Notes under the pieces: generated by a model
What the model was told of the DNA's origin: nothing
Database searches by the model: none
What the model saw: only the letters and a program-made list of their open reading frames with translations
Translations under genes and position numbers: made by a program
Source of the DNA: Carnobacterium sp. 17-4
GTDB taxonomy: Bacteria; Bacillota; Bacilli; Lactobacillales; Carnobacteriaceae
Length of the DNA stretch: 64,000 nt
Direction: 5' to 3'
Assembly (NCBI RefSeq): GCF_000195575.1
Contig: NC_015391.1
Coordinates: 1,232,501-1,296,500, forward strand
Shown here: piece by piece, positions 36,246 to 44,804 of the stretch
Numbering within the stretch: the stretch's first letter is position 1
How the letters are laid out: each line of letters starts with the position of its first letter

Positions 36246-37064
36246 ATGACTACTAATACACCAGTTTTATCATTAAAAGGACTAACAAAACAATTCAATA
36301 AAGGAACACCTAATCAAAACACCGTGTTGAATGATTTAAACTTAGAAGTAAAAAAAGGTGATTTTATTACGATTATTGGTGGAAACGGAGCTGGGAAATC
36401 GACGTTGTTAAACAGCATTGCTGGTAATTTTATGATCGATAAAGGCTCTATCCTGTTGGGAGAGAAAGATTTAACTCCTTTGAAAGAAGAAAAACGTGCG
36501 GAATCAATTGGTCGTGTCTTTCAAGACCCTGTTATGGGAACAGCTCCTCGAATGACTGTAGGTGAAAATTTGGCTATTGCTTATCGTAGAGGAAAGAAAC
36601 GTTCTCTTCGAAAAGGAACATCGGATAAGGAGCGAGAGTACTTTAAACAGGTCTTAGCTGAATTAGGCTTAGGTTTAGAAAATCGTTTGGATAGCGAAAT
36701 GGGATTACTGTCTGGTGGTCAACGCCAATCTATTGCACTGTTAATGGCAACGATGAATAAACCAGAACTTTTATTATTAGATGAGCATACAGCAGCGTTA
36801 GATCCCAAAACAGCAAAAGTTGTTTTAGAACTGACTAAAAGACGAATTGAGCAAGAAGAATTGACAGCTCTGATGATCACACATAATATGAACGATGCGT
36901 TAAAATATGGCAATCGATTAATTATGCTAGATGGTGGAAAAGTGATCGTTGATTTATCTGGAGAAGAAAAAAAGAGCTTAACCGTTCCAGATGTACTGGT
37001 TCTTTTTCAAACAGCCACAGACTCTAATAGTCAATTATCGGATGAACTTTTATTAAGTCGTTAA
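36246..37064 (+). CDS. trpZ: TrpZ-like ABC transporter ATP-binding protein
   Basis: 272 residues with Walker A GGNGAGKST (about 42-50), signature LSGGQRQSIALLMA, Walker B LLLLDEHTAALD and switch His in MITHNM. Energises the TrpXY transporter. It is followed by a terminator at 37097. Confidence 0.9.
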   Translation: MTTNTPVLSLKGLTKQFNKGTPNQNTVLNDLNLEVKKGDFITIIGGNGAGKSTLLNSIAGNFMIDKGSILLGEKDLTPLKEEKRAESIGRVFQDPVMGTAPRMTVGENLAIAYRRGKKRSLRKGTSDKEREYFKQVLAELGLGLENRLDSEMGLLSGGQRQSIALLMATMNKPELLLLDEHTAALDPKTAKVVLELTKRRIEQEELTALMITHNMNDALKYGNRLIMLDGGKVIVDLSGEEKKSLTVPDVLVLFQTATDSNSQLSDELLLSR

Positions 37065-37096
37065 ACAAATTACAATACCAAAATACAATGATAACG

Positions 37097-37132
37097 AATA
37101 GTTCAGGGCATGTGCCTTGGACTATTTTGTTT
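37097..37132 (+). terminator. trpXYZ terminator
   Basis: AATAGTTCAGGGCA / TGCCTTGGACTATT stem with wobble pairs, followed by TTTGTTT. Confidence 0.75.
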
Positions 37133-37155
37133 CAGTGTACAATTTCAATCGATAG

Positions 37156-37190
37156 TTGTATAATACATATATATTAGTTGTATAATGCAA
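37156..37190 (+). promoter_or_regulatory. Two palindromic sites over the marR promoter
   Basis: TTGTATAATACA (37156-37167) and TTGTATAATGCAA (37178-37190) are near-identical imperfect palindromes 22 bp apart, each containing TATAAT. This fits autoregulatory binding of a MarR dimer at its own -10 region. Confidence 0.55.
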
Positions 37191-37214
37191 CAGACCCTAG
37201 ATAGGAGTGTTTAA

Positions 37215-37660
37215 ATGGATAATCATCCTGAAATTCCAATACATTCGTTGATCCAACGTTTCACAAAATTTAGTCAAAGTTATGCTAAATTAGAAAAACA
37301 ATTACTTGCTAAACATAAGATAACTAAATCAGGATTCTTGATTATGTCTTTTATAAAAGATGAAAAAATAACCTTAAATGAATTGACCAACCATTCTGAA
37401 TTAGATAAATCAACTTTAAGTCGTCAAATTAAAGCATTAGAAAAAAAGGGTTTATTTTAAAGGAACAAGGAATCGACAAAAGAGTTAGTCAACTCTCAGT
37501 AACTCCTGAAGCACGACAATTGCTTTTAATGGTTTCATTTGAACTTGAGAAAGCATACAGTACTATTTTTAAAAGCTGGCCTGATGATGAAAAACAACTT
37601 TTACTTGTTTTAATGGGCAGGGTCAATCGAAGCATTCAATCTTTCCAAGTAGAAAAGTAG
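37215..37660 (+). pseudogene. MarR-family regulator with a frameshift
   Basis: The first frame gives 81 residues up to the recognition helix (LNELTNHSELDKSTLSRQIKALEKKGLF) and stops. The remainder of the wing and the C-terminal dimerisation helix (LKEQGIDKRVSQLSVTPEARQ..., ending FQVEK) continues in the next frame to 37660. Adding one T to the four-T run at 37455-37458 restores a roughly 148-residue MarR protein. It could be a real inactivation or a base-calling error. Confidence 0.85.
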
Positions 37661-37730
37661 AAGTTTTTTGCAATTCGCTCAAAAGCAGTTACAATTATGA
37701 AGGAAGATTGAAACCGAAGGAGATGAATAC

Positions 37731-38045
37731 ATGGATCCAAAAACACTTAATGGTTTAACGAAAGATGAATTGATAGAACTTATCATCAATCAGAGTGAAG
37801 AACTGAAAGAACAAGATATTCATTTAGAAGCTGAAGTAGAAGAAAATCGATTTATAAAAAGTTTAGGATTTGTAGATGGATACAAAAATTATCAAAATTA
37901 TTTTATTCGTTTTTTTGAAGATGAAAGCGAAGGAACTGCTAAAAAAGGAAGCATCTTTTTAGGTATTTTAGAAGATTTTATCAACGATTATGGAAGCGAA
38001 CCCGTTCGGGAGTTAATGGAAGAGTTTATTGAAGATAAGATTTAA
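37731..38045 (+). CDS. Hypothetical acidic helical protein
   Basis: 104 residues, strongly acidic, no membrane segment. A coiled-coil-like N-terminus (ELIELIINQSEELKEQDIHLEAEVEENRFI) is followed by a more globular aromatic part (GFVDGYKNYQNYFIRFFEDE). AAGGAGATGAATAC precedes the ATG. Family not recognised. It may be controlled with the preceding regulator, which lies in the same direction. Confidence 0.7.
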   Translation: MDPKTLNGLTKDELIELIINQSEELKEQDIHLEAEVEENRFIKSLGFVDGYKNYQNYFIRFFEDESEGTAKKGSIFLGILEDFINDYGSEPVRELMEEFIEDKI

Positions 38046-38127
38046 GTTCTCCAAGATTTGCAGTCCTTTAGTAGAATTGATAAACTAATGATAGTCATAT
38101 ATTGAATTGTTGAGGAGGAATAAAAAG

Positions 38128-38646
38128 ATGTCTGTAGAAAATAAAAAAATTATTGCTTTAGTCAGTGATGATTTTGAAGATTTAGAGTTGTGGTACCCGG
38201 TCCTGCGTTTAAGAGAAGCTGGAGCTGTTGTACATTTAGTAGGCGAAAAGAAAGATACCGTTTATCATGGGAAATATGGAGTGCCGGTAACGTCTGATTA
38301 TAGTTTTGAAGAAATTACTAAAGAAGAATACGATGGCATTTTAGTTCCCGGAGGATGGTCGCCGGATAAATTAAGACGTTTTCCAAAAGTTATTGAATTC
38401 GTTCAATATTTTGATCAACAAAAGAAACCTATCGGACAAATTTGCCATGCTGGTTGGGTACTGATCTCAGCAGGAATTCTTAATGGCGTAAACGTTACAA
38501 GTACTCCTGGAATTAAAGATGATATGACTAATGCCGGAGCCATTTGGCATGATACTGCAGCTATTACAGATGGACATATTGTTTCAAGTCGCAGACCGCC
38601 AGATCTTCCTGATTATATGAAACAGTACATTGCATCATTTGAATAA
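38128..38646 (+). CDS. DJ-1/PfpI-family protein
   Basis: 172-residue class I glutamine-amidotransferase-like protein. The nucleophile elbow is GQICHAGWVLISAG, with YDGILVPGGWSPDKL as the oxyanion/Gly region and acidic DDFEDLELW at the N-terminus. Family members act as deglycases, chaperones or proteases in stress protection; the activity here is unproven. ATG 38128 follows GAGGAGGAATAAAAAG. Confidence 0.9.
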   Translation: MSVENKKIIALVSDDFEDLELWYPVLRLREAGAVVHLVGEKKDTVYHGKYGVPVTSDYSFEEITKEEYDGILVPGGWSPDKLRRFPKVIEFVQYFDQQKKPIGQICHAGWVLISAGILNGVNVTSTPGIKDDMTNAGAIWHDTAAITDGHIVSSRRPPDLPDYMKQYIASFE

Positions 38647-38669
38647 ACAAACTTAATTGTATTTGTTTT

Positions 38670-38704
38670 AAAAGGAGTAAGACAAATGTCTTACTCCTTT
38701 TTTA
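38670..38704 (+). terminator. Terminator after the PfpI-like gene
   Basis: AAAGGAGTAAGAC / GTCTTACTCCTTT with a six-T tail. Confidence 0.9.
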
Positions 38705-39098
38705 TTGGACTTTTTAGCACCTAGACCGTTTAAATAATGAGAAATACTCAATAAAATTTGCTAAAGAAATAGGAATATTAGTATTTCTAGGTTCACTACA
38801 TTAAGATAGATGACTTTAAAAGACTATTAGGAACAACATTGTTTTTATAGCATTATATTTAAGAAAAAGTAAGCTGAAAAAACGCTCTACTTCAAGTTTT
38901 ACTAAATTTTATTTTTTTAGCCATTTAAAAAATTAGACCTTTTATTGCTTCTAGTTTTGAAAAAAACTATACTAATTTTTGTGTGAAAGAACAGAATGCT
39001 ACTTAAGTTCTCTAGTTTAACGAGATGAAATGACCCTTGCGCTAGTTATCTATCTTAATGAACAGGAACAGTTTCATAACAATAGGAGGTGTTTCTAA
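38705..39098. other. Intergenic region before metNIQ with candidate promoter
   Basis: 394 bp of AT-rich sequence with no credible ORF. A promoter candidate is TTGCTT (38945-38950), 17 bp spacer, TATACT (38968-38973), giving a leader of about 120 nt. I looked for S-box, SMK-box and T-box (Met) signatures and saw none, so regulation is unclear. Confidence 0.4.
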
Positions 39099-39836
39099 AT
39101 GATTGAGTTGAAAGGGGTCTCAAAAGGATTCATTGGACAAAATGGAGCATTCAAAGCTGTTGATCAGGTGAGTTTGTCTATTGAAAAAAATGAACTTTTT
39201 GGTGTTATTGGAGAAAGCGGAGCAGGAAAGTCAACCTTATTGCGGTTTATTAATGCCCTAGAAAAGCCGGATGAGGGTCAAATAATCGTTGACAATGTAG
39301 ATATTCAGCAACTATCTAAAAAAGAATTACGACTCTATCAAAAAAAAATCAGTATGATCTTTCAACAATTTAATTTACTCAGCAATAAAACTGTTGAAGA
39401 AAATATCCTGTTGCCTTTAGAACTATATGATTACAAACACACTTTACCGATTGAAACCGTATTGGATTTTGTTGGATTGAATGATAAACGCATTAGTTAT
39501 CCTGCTGAGCTTTCCGGTGGACAAAAGCAACGTGTCGGTATCGCGCGCGCATTGATTACACGACCCACCATCCTACTTTGTGATGAACCAACGTCTGCTT
39601 TAGACCAGGGAACAACGAAGGAAATCGTCGATGTGCTAAAGAGGGCTCATCAAGAATTCGGAATGACTGTAGTAATCGTGACGCATGAGTTAGAAGTGAT
39701 TAAAGAATTATGCACACGTGCTGCAGTGATCGAAAAGGGACGATTGATTGATACTATTCAAGTAACACGTAAAAATGAGCAGAAAGTCTTTAAGTCTTAC
39801 CACCAAAGGGCGTTGGAGGTGTTAGGAAATGTCTGA
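39099..39836 (+). CDS. metN: MetN-like ABC transporter ATP-binding protein, short form
   Basis: 245 residues with Walker A GESGAGKST (about 39-47), Q-loop MIFQQFNLL, signature LSGGQKQRVGIARALI and Walker B TILLCDEPTSALD. With the permease and NlpA lipoprotein downstream, this is a methionine-type importer. Typical MetN is about 340 residues and ends in a NIL substrate-sensing domain; this one stops after the nucleotide-binding domain, so inward methionine feedback is probably absent. GATAGGAGGTGTTTCTAA-like site before the ATG. Overlaps the permease gene by 8 bp. Confidence 0.85.
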   Translation: MIELKGVSKGFIGQNGAFKAVDQVSLSIEKNELFGVIGESGAGKSTLLRFINALEKPDEGQIIVDNVDIQQLSKKELRLYQKKISMIFQQFNLLSNKTVEENILLPLELYDYKHTLPIETVLDFVGLNDKRISYPAELSGGQKQRVGIARALITRPTILLCDEPTSALDQGTTKEIVDVLKRAHQEFGMTVVIVTHELEVIKELCTRAAVIEKGRLIDTIQVTRKNEQKVFKSYHQRALEVLGNV

Positions 39837-40515
39837 TTCGCTGGAAATTTATCTTGAGCGCATGATTGATCACGCTCCAAATTTGATAGAAAGCCTCTAC
39901 GAAACCGCCATTATGATGGGCTTTTCTATGGTTGCTGCTATTCTTTTAGGACTGCCTTTGGGGACCTTGCTCTTTTTAACGGCAAAAGGAAGACCAATGG
40001 AAAATAATTTTCTCTATCAATTAGCCAATATTTTTGTCAATATTATCCGTTCATTTCCCTTTTTATTATTAGTGATTGCCATGCAGCCAGCTATTCGTCA
40101 CTTTTATGGACGTGCAACAGGGGATCCAATAGCTGCTTCATTTCCAATGATGCTTATTGCGATCGTACTTTATGCACGTTTTGTTGAGCAGTCCTTGCTT
40201 GACGTGCCTAAAGGTGTATTAGAAACGGCTCAGTCTATGGGCGCAACTATCCCACAACTGGTATGGAAATTTTTATATGTAGAAGCACGAAGTTCGTTAT
40301 TGATTGGGTTCACTACAGCTTTTGTTAGTTTTATTTCCTATTCTACTATTATGGGAGTTGTTGGCGGAGGGGGAATTGGTGACTTTGCGATTCGCTATGG
40401 CTATCAACGATATGAAACCGATATTATGTATACAGCAATCATCATTATTATTATTTTTGTCGTCTTAGTGCAATGGTTAGGACTAAAAATTGCGCACAAG
40501 ATCGATAAAAGGTAA
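39829..40515 (+). CDS. metI: MetI-like ABC transporter permease
   Basis: 228 residues with five to six hydrophobic helices and the typical EAA-like loop (YARFVEQSLLDVPKGVLETAQSMGATIPQLVWKFL). Partner of the adjacent ATPase and lipoprotein in D/L-methionine-type uptake. Confidence 0.9.
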   Translation: MSDSLEIYLERMIDHAPNLIESLYETAIMMGFSMVAAILLGLPLGTLLFLTAKGRPMENNFLYQLANIFVNIIRSFPFLLLVIAMQPAIRHFYGRATGDPIAASFPMMLIAIVLYARFVEQSLLDVPKGVLETAQSMGATIPQLVWKFLYVEARSSLLIGFTTAFVSFISYSTIMGVVGGGGIGDFAIRYGYQRYETDIMYTAIIIIIIFVVLVQWLGLKIAHKIDKR

Positions 40516-40545
40516 CACAATTTATTTTCAAAAGGAGAGAATTTA

Positions 40546-41406
40546 ATGATAAAAAAAGGGTTGTTTTTAAGTAGTTTGGCATTAGTTTTAGCAGCATGCG
40601 GTACAGGTAATTCAGATTCAGGCAGTTCATCAGAGGTTGCAACTACTGATGGATCAGCTGAACAAGAAGAGATTGTCATCAAAGTAGCATCACATTTGCC
40701 ACCAATGACCGATATTGTTGACATTGCCGGAGAGGTAATTGCTGAACCTTACAAAGTGGAGTTAGTCGAAGTATCTGATAACATTCAATACAACGAAGCT
40801 TTACTTAATGATGAGGTAGATGCGAACTTTGCGCAACATAAACCATTTATGGAAAAATTCAATACTGAACGAGATGGAAATTTGGTGGCTCTTCAAACTA
40901 TTTATAATCCAGTTGTAGGATTTTATTCACCTGTTTATGATTCAATCGAAGAACTTGAAGATGGGGCTGAAGTAGCGATTCCTAGTGACGTTTCTAATGA
41001 AGCTAGAGCATTATCTATATTAGATCACTACGAAGTGATTACACTGGATCCCGAAATAGACAACCATGAAGCAACCGTAGAAGATATCACAGAAAATCCT
41101 AAGAATTTAACTTTTACACACATTGATTTATTAAACTTAACAGGTGCATATGAAGACGGAGTAGAATTGGTTTTTAACTACCCAACTTACATTGATAGTA
41201 TTGGACTGAAAACAGAAGATGCTGTTTTATTAGAAGAGGACGAAGACTATACCTTTGCGCTACAATTGATTGCTCGTGAAGACAATCAAGATTCAGCTGA
41301 AATTCAAGCGTTGCTTGAAGCTTTTACATCTCAAGAAGTTTATGATTACTTGGATGAATTATCAAAAATCGGACATCTAGAGCCAGCATTTGAGCCAGCT
41401 AAATAA
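40546..41406 (+). CDS. metQ: MetQ-like substrate-binding lipoprotein (NlpA family)
   Basis: 286 residues with lipobox LVLAAC (Cys at about 19), a Ser/Gly-rich linker and an NlpA-type solute-binding domain: IKVASHLPPMTDIVDIAGEVI, NDEVDANFAQHKPFMEKFN, IAIPSDVSNEARAL-like segment, and LTFTHIDLLNLTGAYEDG. The family binds methionine, its oxides or dipeptides; the ligand here is not determined. Confidence 0.88.
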   Translation: MIKKGLFLSSLALVLAACGTGNSDSGSSSEVATTDGSAEQEEIVIKVASHLPPMTDIVDIAGEVIAEPYKVELVEVSDNIQYNEALLNDEVDANFAQHKPFMEKFNTERDGNLVALQTIYNPVVGFYSPVYDSIEELEDGAEVAIPSDVSNEARALSILDHYEVITLDPEIDNHEATVEDITENPKNLTFTHIDLLNLTGAYEDGVELVFNYPTYIDSIGLKTEDAVLLEEDEDYTFALQLIAREDNQDSAEIQALLEAFTSQEVYDYLDELSKIGHLEPAFEPAK

Positions 41407-41435
41407 ATAAAGCTCACAGAATATTTTTTAATGAA

Positions 41436-41520
41436 ATGGGAAAAGTTCCTAAAGTTATGCTTCAAAAATATGAGCAAATGCTTAATTTTGAAGCTCAATA
41501 TATTAGGACTTTTCTTTTTT
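41436..41520 (+). terminator. Long imperfect hairpin after metQ
   Basis: AAAAGTTCCTAA pairs with TTAGGACTTTT, and GCTTCAAAA with TTTTGAAGC in between, followed by a T-rich run. A second stem, AAATCTCTC (41602-41610) / GAGAGATTT (41635-41643), lies upstream of the next gene without a T-tract. Confidence 0.65.
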
Positions 41521-41724
41521 TGTACGCGCAAAGACATTGTATGTTTAATAAAAGAGTAATATTAACGGTAGAAATTAATAGTTAAATCATACTCAGATAG
41601 GAAATCTCTCATTCTTTAGACGAGTTGAGGACTAGAGAGATTTATAATGATATTATGTACAAATTAATGTAAAATAACAGTATATACACTGAATGTAGAT
41701 TTTTCCAAAGAAAGAAGGGTTAAG

Positions 41725-42318
41725 ATGTACAAAAAAAATAGGAATGCTTATAGAACAGCTATCTTAGGTATTCTTACAGCTATTATTATTATTCAAAATT
41801 TCGTTCCATTATTAGGGTACATTCCTATTCCTCCCTTAAATCCTACAATCATTCATATTACGGTTATTGTAGTATCCATTACACTTGGAACAAAAGATGG
41901 GATGATTATTGGATCGGTTTGGGGAATTACCCGTATGATTAAAGCCTTTACAATGCCTGCTTCGCCATTTGATTATTTTTTATGGAGGAATCCCATTATT
42001 GCGATCCTTCCGCGTATTCTTGTTGGTTTTGTAGCTGGGTATACGTATAATGTATTAAAAAAAAGAGTAGCTAAAGATTCAACAGCAATGATTATTTCTT
42101 CTATCTTAGCTTCATTAACAAATACAGTAATGGTATTAGGGTTAATCTATGTTATTTATGGTGAGACTTATGCTTCTATGTTAGAGGTAGACTACTCAAA
42201 CCTGTTAGGAGTTTTAGGGACAGTTGTCTTAACAAATGGAGTAGGTGAGGCGATAGCAGCAGCTATTATTGCACCTATTATCGCACGCCCCTTAAAGAAA
42301 TTTAGTACGCAAAATTAA
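41725..42318 (+). CDS. ECF transporter S component
   Basis: 197 residues, about six hydrophobic helices (TAILGILTAIIIIQNFVPLLGYIPIPPLNPTIIHI at the start). This is the substrate-capturing subunit of an energy-coupling-factor importer that uses a shared EcfAA'T module encoded elsewhere. The N-terminal Ala-rich helix and the P-x-P loop are typical. The vitamin is not predictable, and no riboswitch with known consensus was seen upstream. AAAGAAGGGTTAAG precedes the ATG. Confidence 0.8.
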   Translation: MYKKNRNAYRTAILGILTAIIIIQNFVPLLGYIPIPPLNPTIIHITVIVVSITLGTKDGMIIGSVWGITRMIKAFTMPASPFDYFLWRNPIIAILPRILVGFVAGYTYNVLKKRVAKDSTAMIISSILASLTNTVMVLGLIYVIYGETYASMLEVDYSNLLGVLGTVVLTNGVGEAIAAAIIAPIIARPLKKFSTQN

Positions 42319-42358
42319 AAAATCCTTAGAAGAGTTAACCTCTTCTAAGGATTTTTTA
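42317..42358. terminator. Bidirectional terminator between the S component and ddh
   Basis: AATCCTTAGAAGAG / CTCTTCTAAGGATT is a 14 bp stem with A- and T-runs outside, directly at the ends of both genes. Confidence 0.92.
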
Positions 42359-42361
42359 TTA

Positions 42362-43339
42362 TTATAGCAATTCTTTTCTTAATTGTGCAGGAGATTTATC
42401 TGACAAGTAAGTCATTGGAACATCCAATACACTAAAAGCACCAGTTTTTCCTTCTTGTTTAAACTTAACTGCAGCTCTTGCGTAAGCCACCAAGATAGAA
42501 GAAGTAAACTCAGGATTACTTTCTAATTCAAGTTGGAATTCAGCTTTTTGCTTACTTCCGGTCTCAGATTCTCCAGTTCGGATAACAAATCCACCATGAG
42601 GCATTTTCTGATGATCTTTTTCAAATTGTTCTTCATCAATAAAGTGAACGACTGTTTCGTAAGGTTCAAAATAATTTGGCATAGTTTTGATCGTATTTTC
42701 GATCTCTGCTTGATTTGCTCCTTCATCAGAAACAATGTAACAAATCCGCATATGTTTTTCTCGAGTTGTAAGTTCAGGATTTTGACCTGTGCGGACTTCA
42801 TTTAAAGCTTGATCAAGAGGGACAGTATATTGAACCCCTTTGTTTACTCCCGCAACACGACGAATAGCATCTGAATGTCCCTGACTAAGGCCTTTTCCCC
42901 AGAAGGTATACGTTTGTCCAACGGGTAGGACAGCTTCAAATAATGCACGGTTAAGCGAAAATAAACCTGGATCCCAACCTACTGAGATAATACTAACATT
43001 TTGACCGCTATTAGCAGCAAGATCTATTGATTCAAAGTATGCTGGAATTTTCCCATGATTATCGTAACTATCAATGGTCGAAAAATGTTTTGCTAACTCT
43101 GGCCCTTGTTGTGGCAAGTCAGTAGCTGATCCGCCACATAGTAGTAAAACGTCAATAGCATCTTTATAATTTAAAATATTGTCTATACTTACTGTAGGCA
43201 AGTTTGAGTCTACATCCTCAGGATTACGTCTAGTAAAGACCGCAACACCTTCCATATCGTTAAATTGATTGATTGCTAGTTCAACACCTTTACCAATATT
43301 ACCGTAGCCAACCAATCCAATTCGAATTTTCTGAGTCAT
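42362..43339 (-). CDS. ddh: meso-Diaminopimelate D-dehydrogenase
   Basis: 325-residue NADPH enzyme making meso-DAP from tetrahydrodipicolinate in one step, for lysine and peptidoglycan. N-terminal Rossmann site IRIGLVGYGNIGKGVELAI, and family motifs LLLCGGSATDLPQQ, SVGWDPGLFSLNRALFEA and WGKGLSQGHSDAIRRVAGV. ATG 43339 sits after GGAGATAAATAAA; the longer frame starts with TTG inside that site. Supports a meso-DAP-containing wall. Confidence 0.93.
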   Translation of the reverse strand: MTQKIRIGLVGYGNIGKGVELAINQFNDMEGVAVFTRRNPEDVDSNLPTVSIDNILNYKDAIDVLLLCGGSATDLPQQGPELAKHFSTIDSYDNHGKIPAYFESIDLAANSGQNVSIISVGWDPGLFSLNRALFEAVLPVGQTYTFWGKGLSQGHSDAIRRVAGVNKGVQYTVPLDQALNEVRTGQNPELTTREKHMRICYIVSDEGANQAEIENTIKTMPNYFEPYETVVHFIDEEQFEKDHQKMPHGGFVIRTGESETGSKQKAEFQLELESNPEFTSSILVAYARAAVKFKQEGKTGAFSVLDVPMTYLSDKSPAQLRKELL

Positions 43340-43384
43340 TTTATTTATCTCCAATCTATAGTTGAAATGTCATCGTTCACTTTT

Positions 43385-43413
43385 AGTATAATAGATATTA
43401 GAAGATATTCCAA
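43385..43413 (-). promoter_or_regulatory. ddh promoter
   Basis: On the minus strand TTGGAA (43413-43408), 17 bp spacer, TATACT (43390-43385). Confidence 0.55.
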
Positions 43414-43470
43414 TAAAGGGATTTAAAACGAACAAACGTTTCGTCTTCATTTTATTTTTGTTTTCGCCTA

Positions 43471-43479
43471 TGGTATAAT
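43471..43479 (+). promoter_or_regulatory. Extended -10 promoter of the toxin mRNA
   Basis: TGGTATAAT is an extended -10 without a clear -35. It would give a roughly 90 nt leader before the small toxin ORF, as is usual for type I toxin mRNAs. Confidence 0.5.
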
Positions 43480-43573
43480 TTAAAACGTAGAAAAGTTTAA
43501 GGCGGTGGCTAACTCTTGTAAAATGGGGTGATGCCAATGTTTTTGTTTGGGCTTTCCCTAGAAAGGAAAACTC

Positions 43574-43654
43574 ATGAGCATTTATGAGGCACTGATGTTT
43601 GCATTAGCTTTTGCAACTCTTGTTTTAAAAATCTCGTCAAACAAAAAAAAGTAA
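43574..43654 (+). CDS. Putative holin-like type I toxin peptide
   Basis: 26 residues, MSIYEALMFALAFATLVLKI then SSNKKK: one membrane helix and a basic tail. It matches the form of the 'putative holin-like toxin' family (Hol_Tox; M-S-x-Y/F-E-A-L-M start), relatives of TxpA/BsrG. AAAGGAAAA lies 5-7 bp before the ATG. The 3' end of its mRNA overlaps a convergent antisense RNA. An overlapping 16-codon frame (MFLFGLSLER...) lies upstream. Expected effect on overproduction is membrane damage; inferred from the family. Confidence 0.65.
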   Translation: MSIYEALMFALAFATLVLKISSNKKK

Positions 43655-43768
43655 CCGTCTAAGCTTTAGCGAGTAGGACGATTACTTTTTGTATTATGTT
43701 CTATAGTAGCTGCCGTCTTTAACGGTTCTATTCTAAAGAGGGGTATGTTGACGCATATCTCTCTTTTC
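43643..43768 (-). ncRNA. Candidate antisense antitoxin RNA
   Basis: The minus strand has TTGAAA (43803-43798), a 17 bp spacer and TAAACT (43780-43775). Transcription from about 43768 would end at the hairpin AGTAATCGTC / GACGGTTACT with eight T at 43650-43643. The roughly 125 nt RNA would be complementary to the 3' end of the toxin mRNA, the arrangement seen in txpA/ratA and bsrG/SR4. The hairpin also terminates the toxin mRNA. No ORF is found in it. Confidence 0.55.
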
Positions 43769-43983
43769 ATGTATAGTTTAGCATGGATCTTTTACTTTTT
43801 CAATTAAAATCACTATTCAAGCCTTATTACAAACTAAATTACAAACTAACAAAAAAATGAAAAAACGAAATAGAATAGTAATGCTAGCTTAACGTAATTA
43901 ATCCAATTCAATGGTATACTAGCTTAAGAAGTTTTCAAAAAATAAAAACAGAATAAATCATTTCAAAGATTGGGGAATTACGT

Positions 43984-44649
43984 ATGAAGGATCCTAAAGG
44001 CAATAAAAAAAGTACACGTTCAAATAAATATGATAAAGAAAGAAAAACGATAAAAATATTAACTTTTGCAGTCGTAGTCGCTGCACTGGTTGTTGTCGTA
44101 CTAATCATCATGTCACTTTTCAGTGGCGGAGATGAGCCACAAGAAAGCACAACTGAAAGTTCTAGCATGATTGTAAAAGACAGCGCTGAATCAACTCAAA
44201 GTGACTCTCAAAGTTCTGAAAGCAGTTCTGAAAGTAGTTCTGAATCAGAGTCATCTGAAAGTGAATCAAGCGAGTCAGAAGAAAGTGAAGAATCTGAATC
44301 CGAGTCGGTTGAAACAAATGAAACCGAACCTTCTGATGAGAATGTGACAGAAGCTTACACCGGTGACTGGGATCCAATAGCTACGGAACAACAAGGAGAA
44401 CATACAACAGACTTTAATAATGGTTCTCAAGATCGTGCCGAAATCAAAAAAGCTGCTGCAGTGGCAACAGGTTTAAGTGAATCAGATATGATCGAATGGT
44501 GGGTTGAAAATGGTGGGGCAGAGCAGGTAGTAGCAACTGTTTCAGATAGTAGCCAAACAAAAACTTACCGCGTTTACTTGAATTGGGTAGATGATCAAGG
44601 ATGGCAACCAACGAAAGTAGAAGAACTAAAAGAAAATGATAAACAATAA
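43984..44649 (+). CDS. YrrS-like membrane-anchored protein (DUF1510)
   Basis: 221 residues: a basic cytoplasmic head (KDPKGNKKSTRSNKYDKERK), one helix (ILTFAVVVAALVVVVLIIMSLF), a long Ser/Glu low-complexity wall-spanning linker (about 48-118) and a C-terminal DUF1510-type domain (DRAEIKKAAAVATGLSESDMIEWWVENGG, then YRVYLNWVDDQGWQPTKVEEL). Homologues are linked to cell-wall genes; function is not established. Terminator at 44658. Confidence 0.8.
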   Translation: MKDPKGNKKSTRSNKYDKERKTIKILTFAVVVAALVVVVLIIMSLFSGGDEPQESTTESSSMIVKDSAESTQSDSQSSESSSESSSESESSESESSESEESEESESESVETNETEPSDENVTEAYTGDWDPIATEQQGEHTTDFNNGSQDRAEIKKAAAVATGLSESDMIEWWVENGGAEQVVATVSDSSQTKTYRVYLNWVDDQGWQPTKVEELKENDKQ

Positions 44650-44657
44650 AAAATTTA

Positions 44658-44698
44658 AAAAAACCTAACTGCAAAACTATTTGCAGTTAGGTTTTTTT
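44658..44698 (+). terminator. Terminator after the YrrS-like gene
   Basis: AAAACCTAACTGCAAA / TTTGCAGTTAGGTTTT with a seven-T tail. Confidence 0.92.
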
Positions 44699-44712
44699 GT
44701 AGGTAATAAATG

Positions 44713-44728
44713 ATAGATACGTATCTAT
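44713..44728. promoter_or_regulatory. Perfect 16 bp palindrome upstream of the GTPase gene
   Basis: ATAGATACGTATCTAT, 77 bp before the GTPase start codon. It may be an operator, but the protein is unknown. Confidence 0.35.
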
Positions 44729-44804
44729 TTCTTCAGAATAGAGATAATGGTAAGATAAACTATATAGATCTATAAGATAGTTTTTTAATAAATGGAGGGG
44801 TAAG

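Noticed and set aside
38705-39098. SAM or methionine riboswitch before metNIQ
   Set aside because: None of the S-box, SMK-box or T-box consensus segments could be found by eye.
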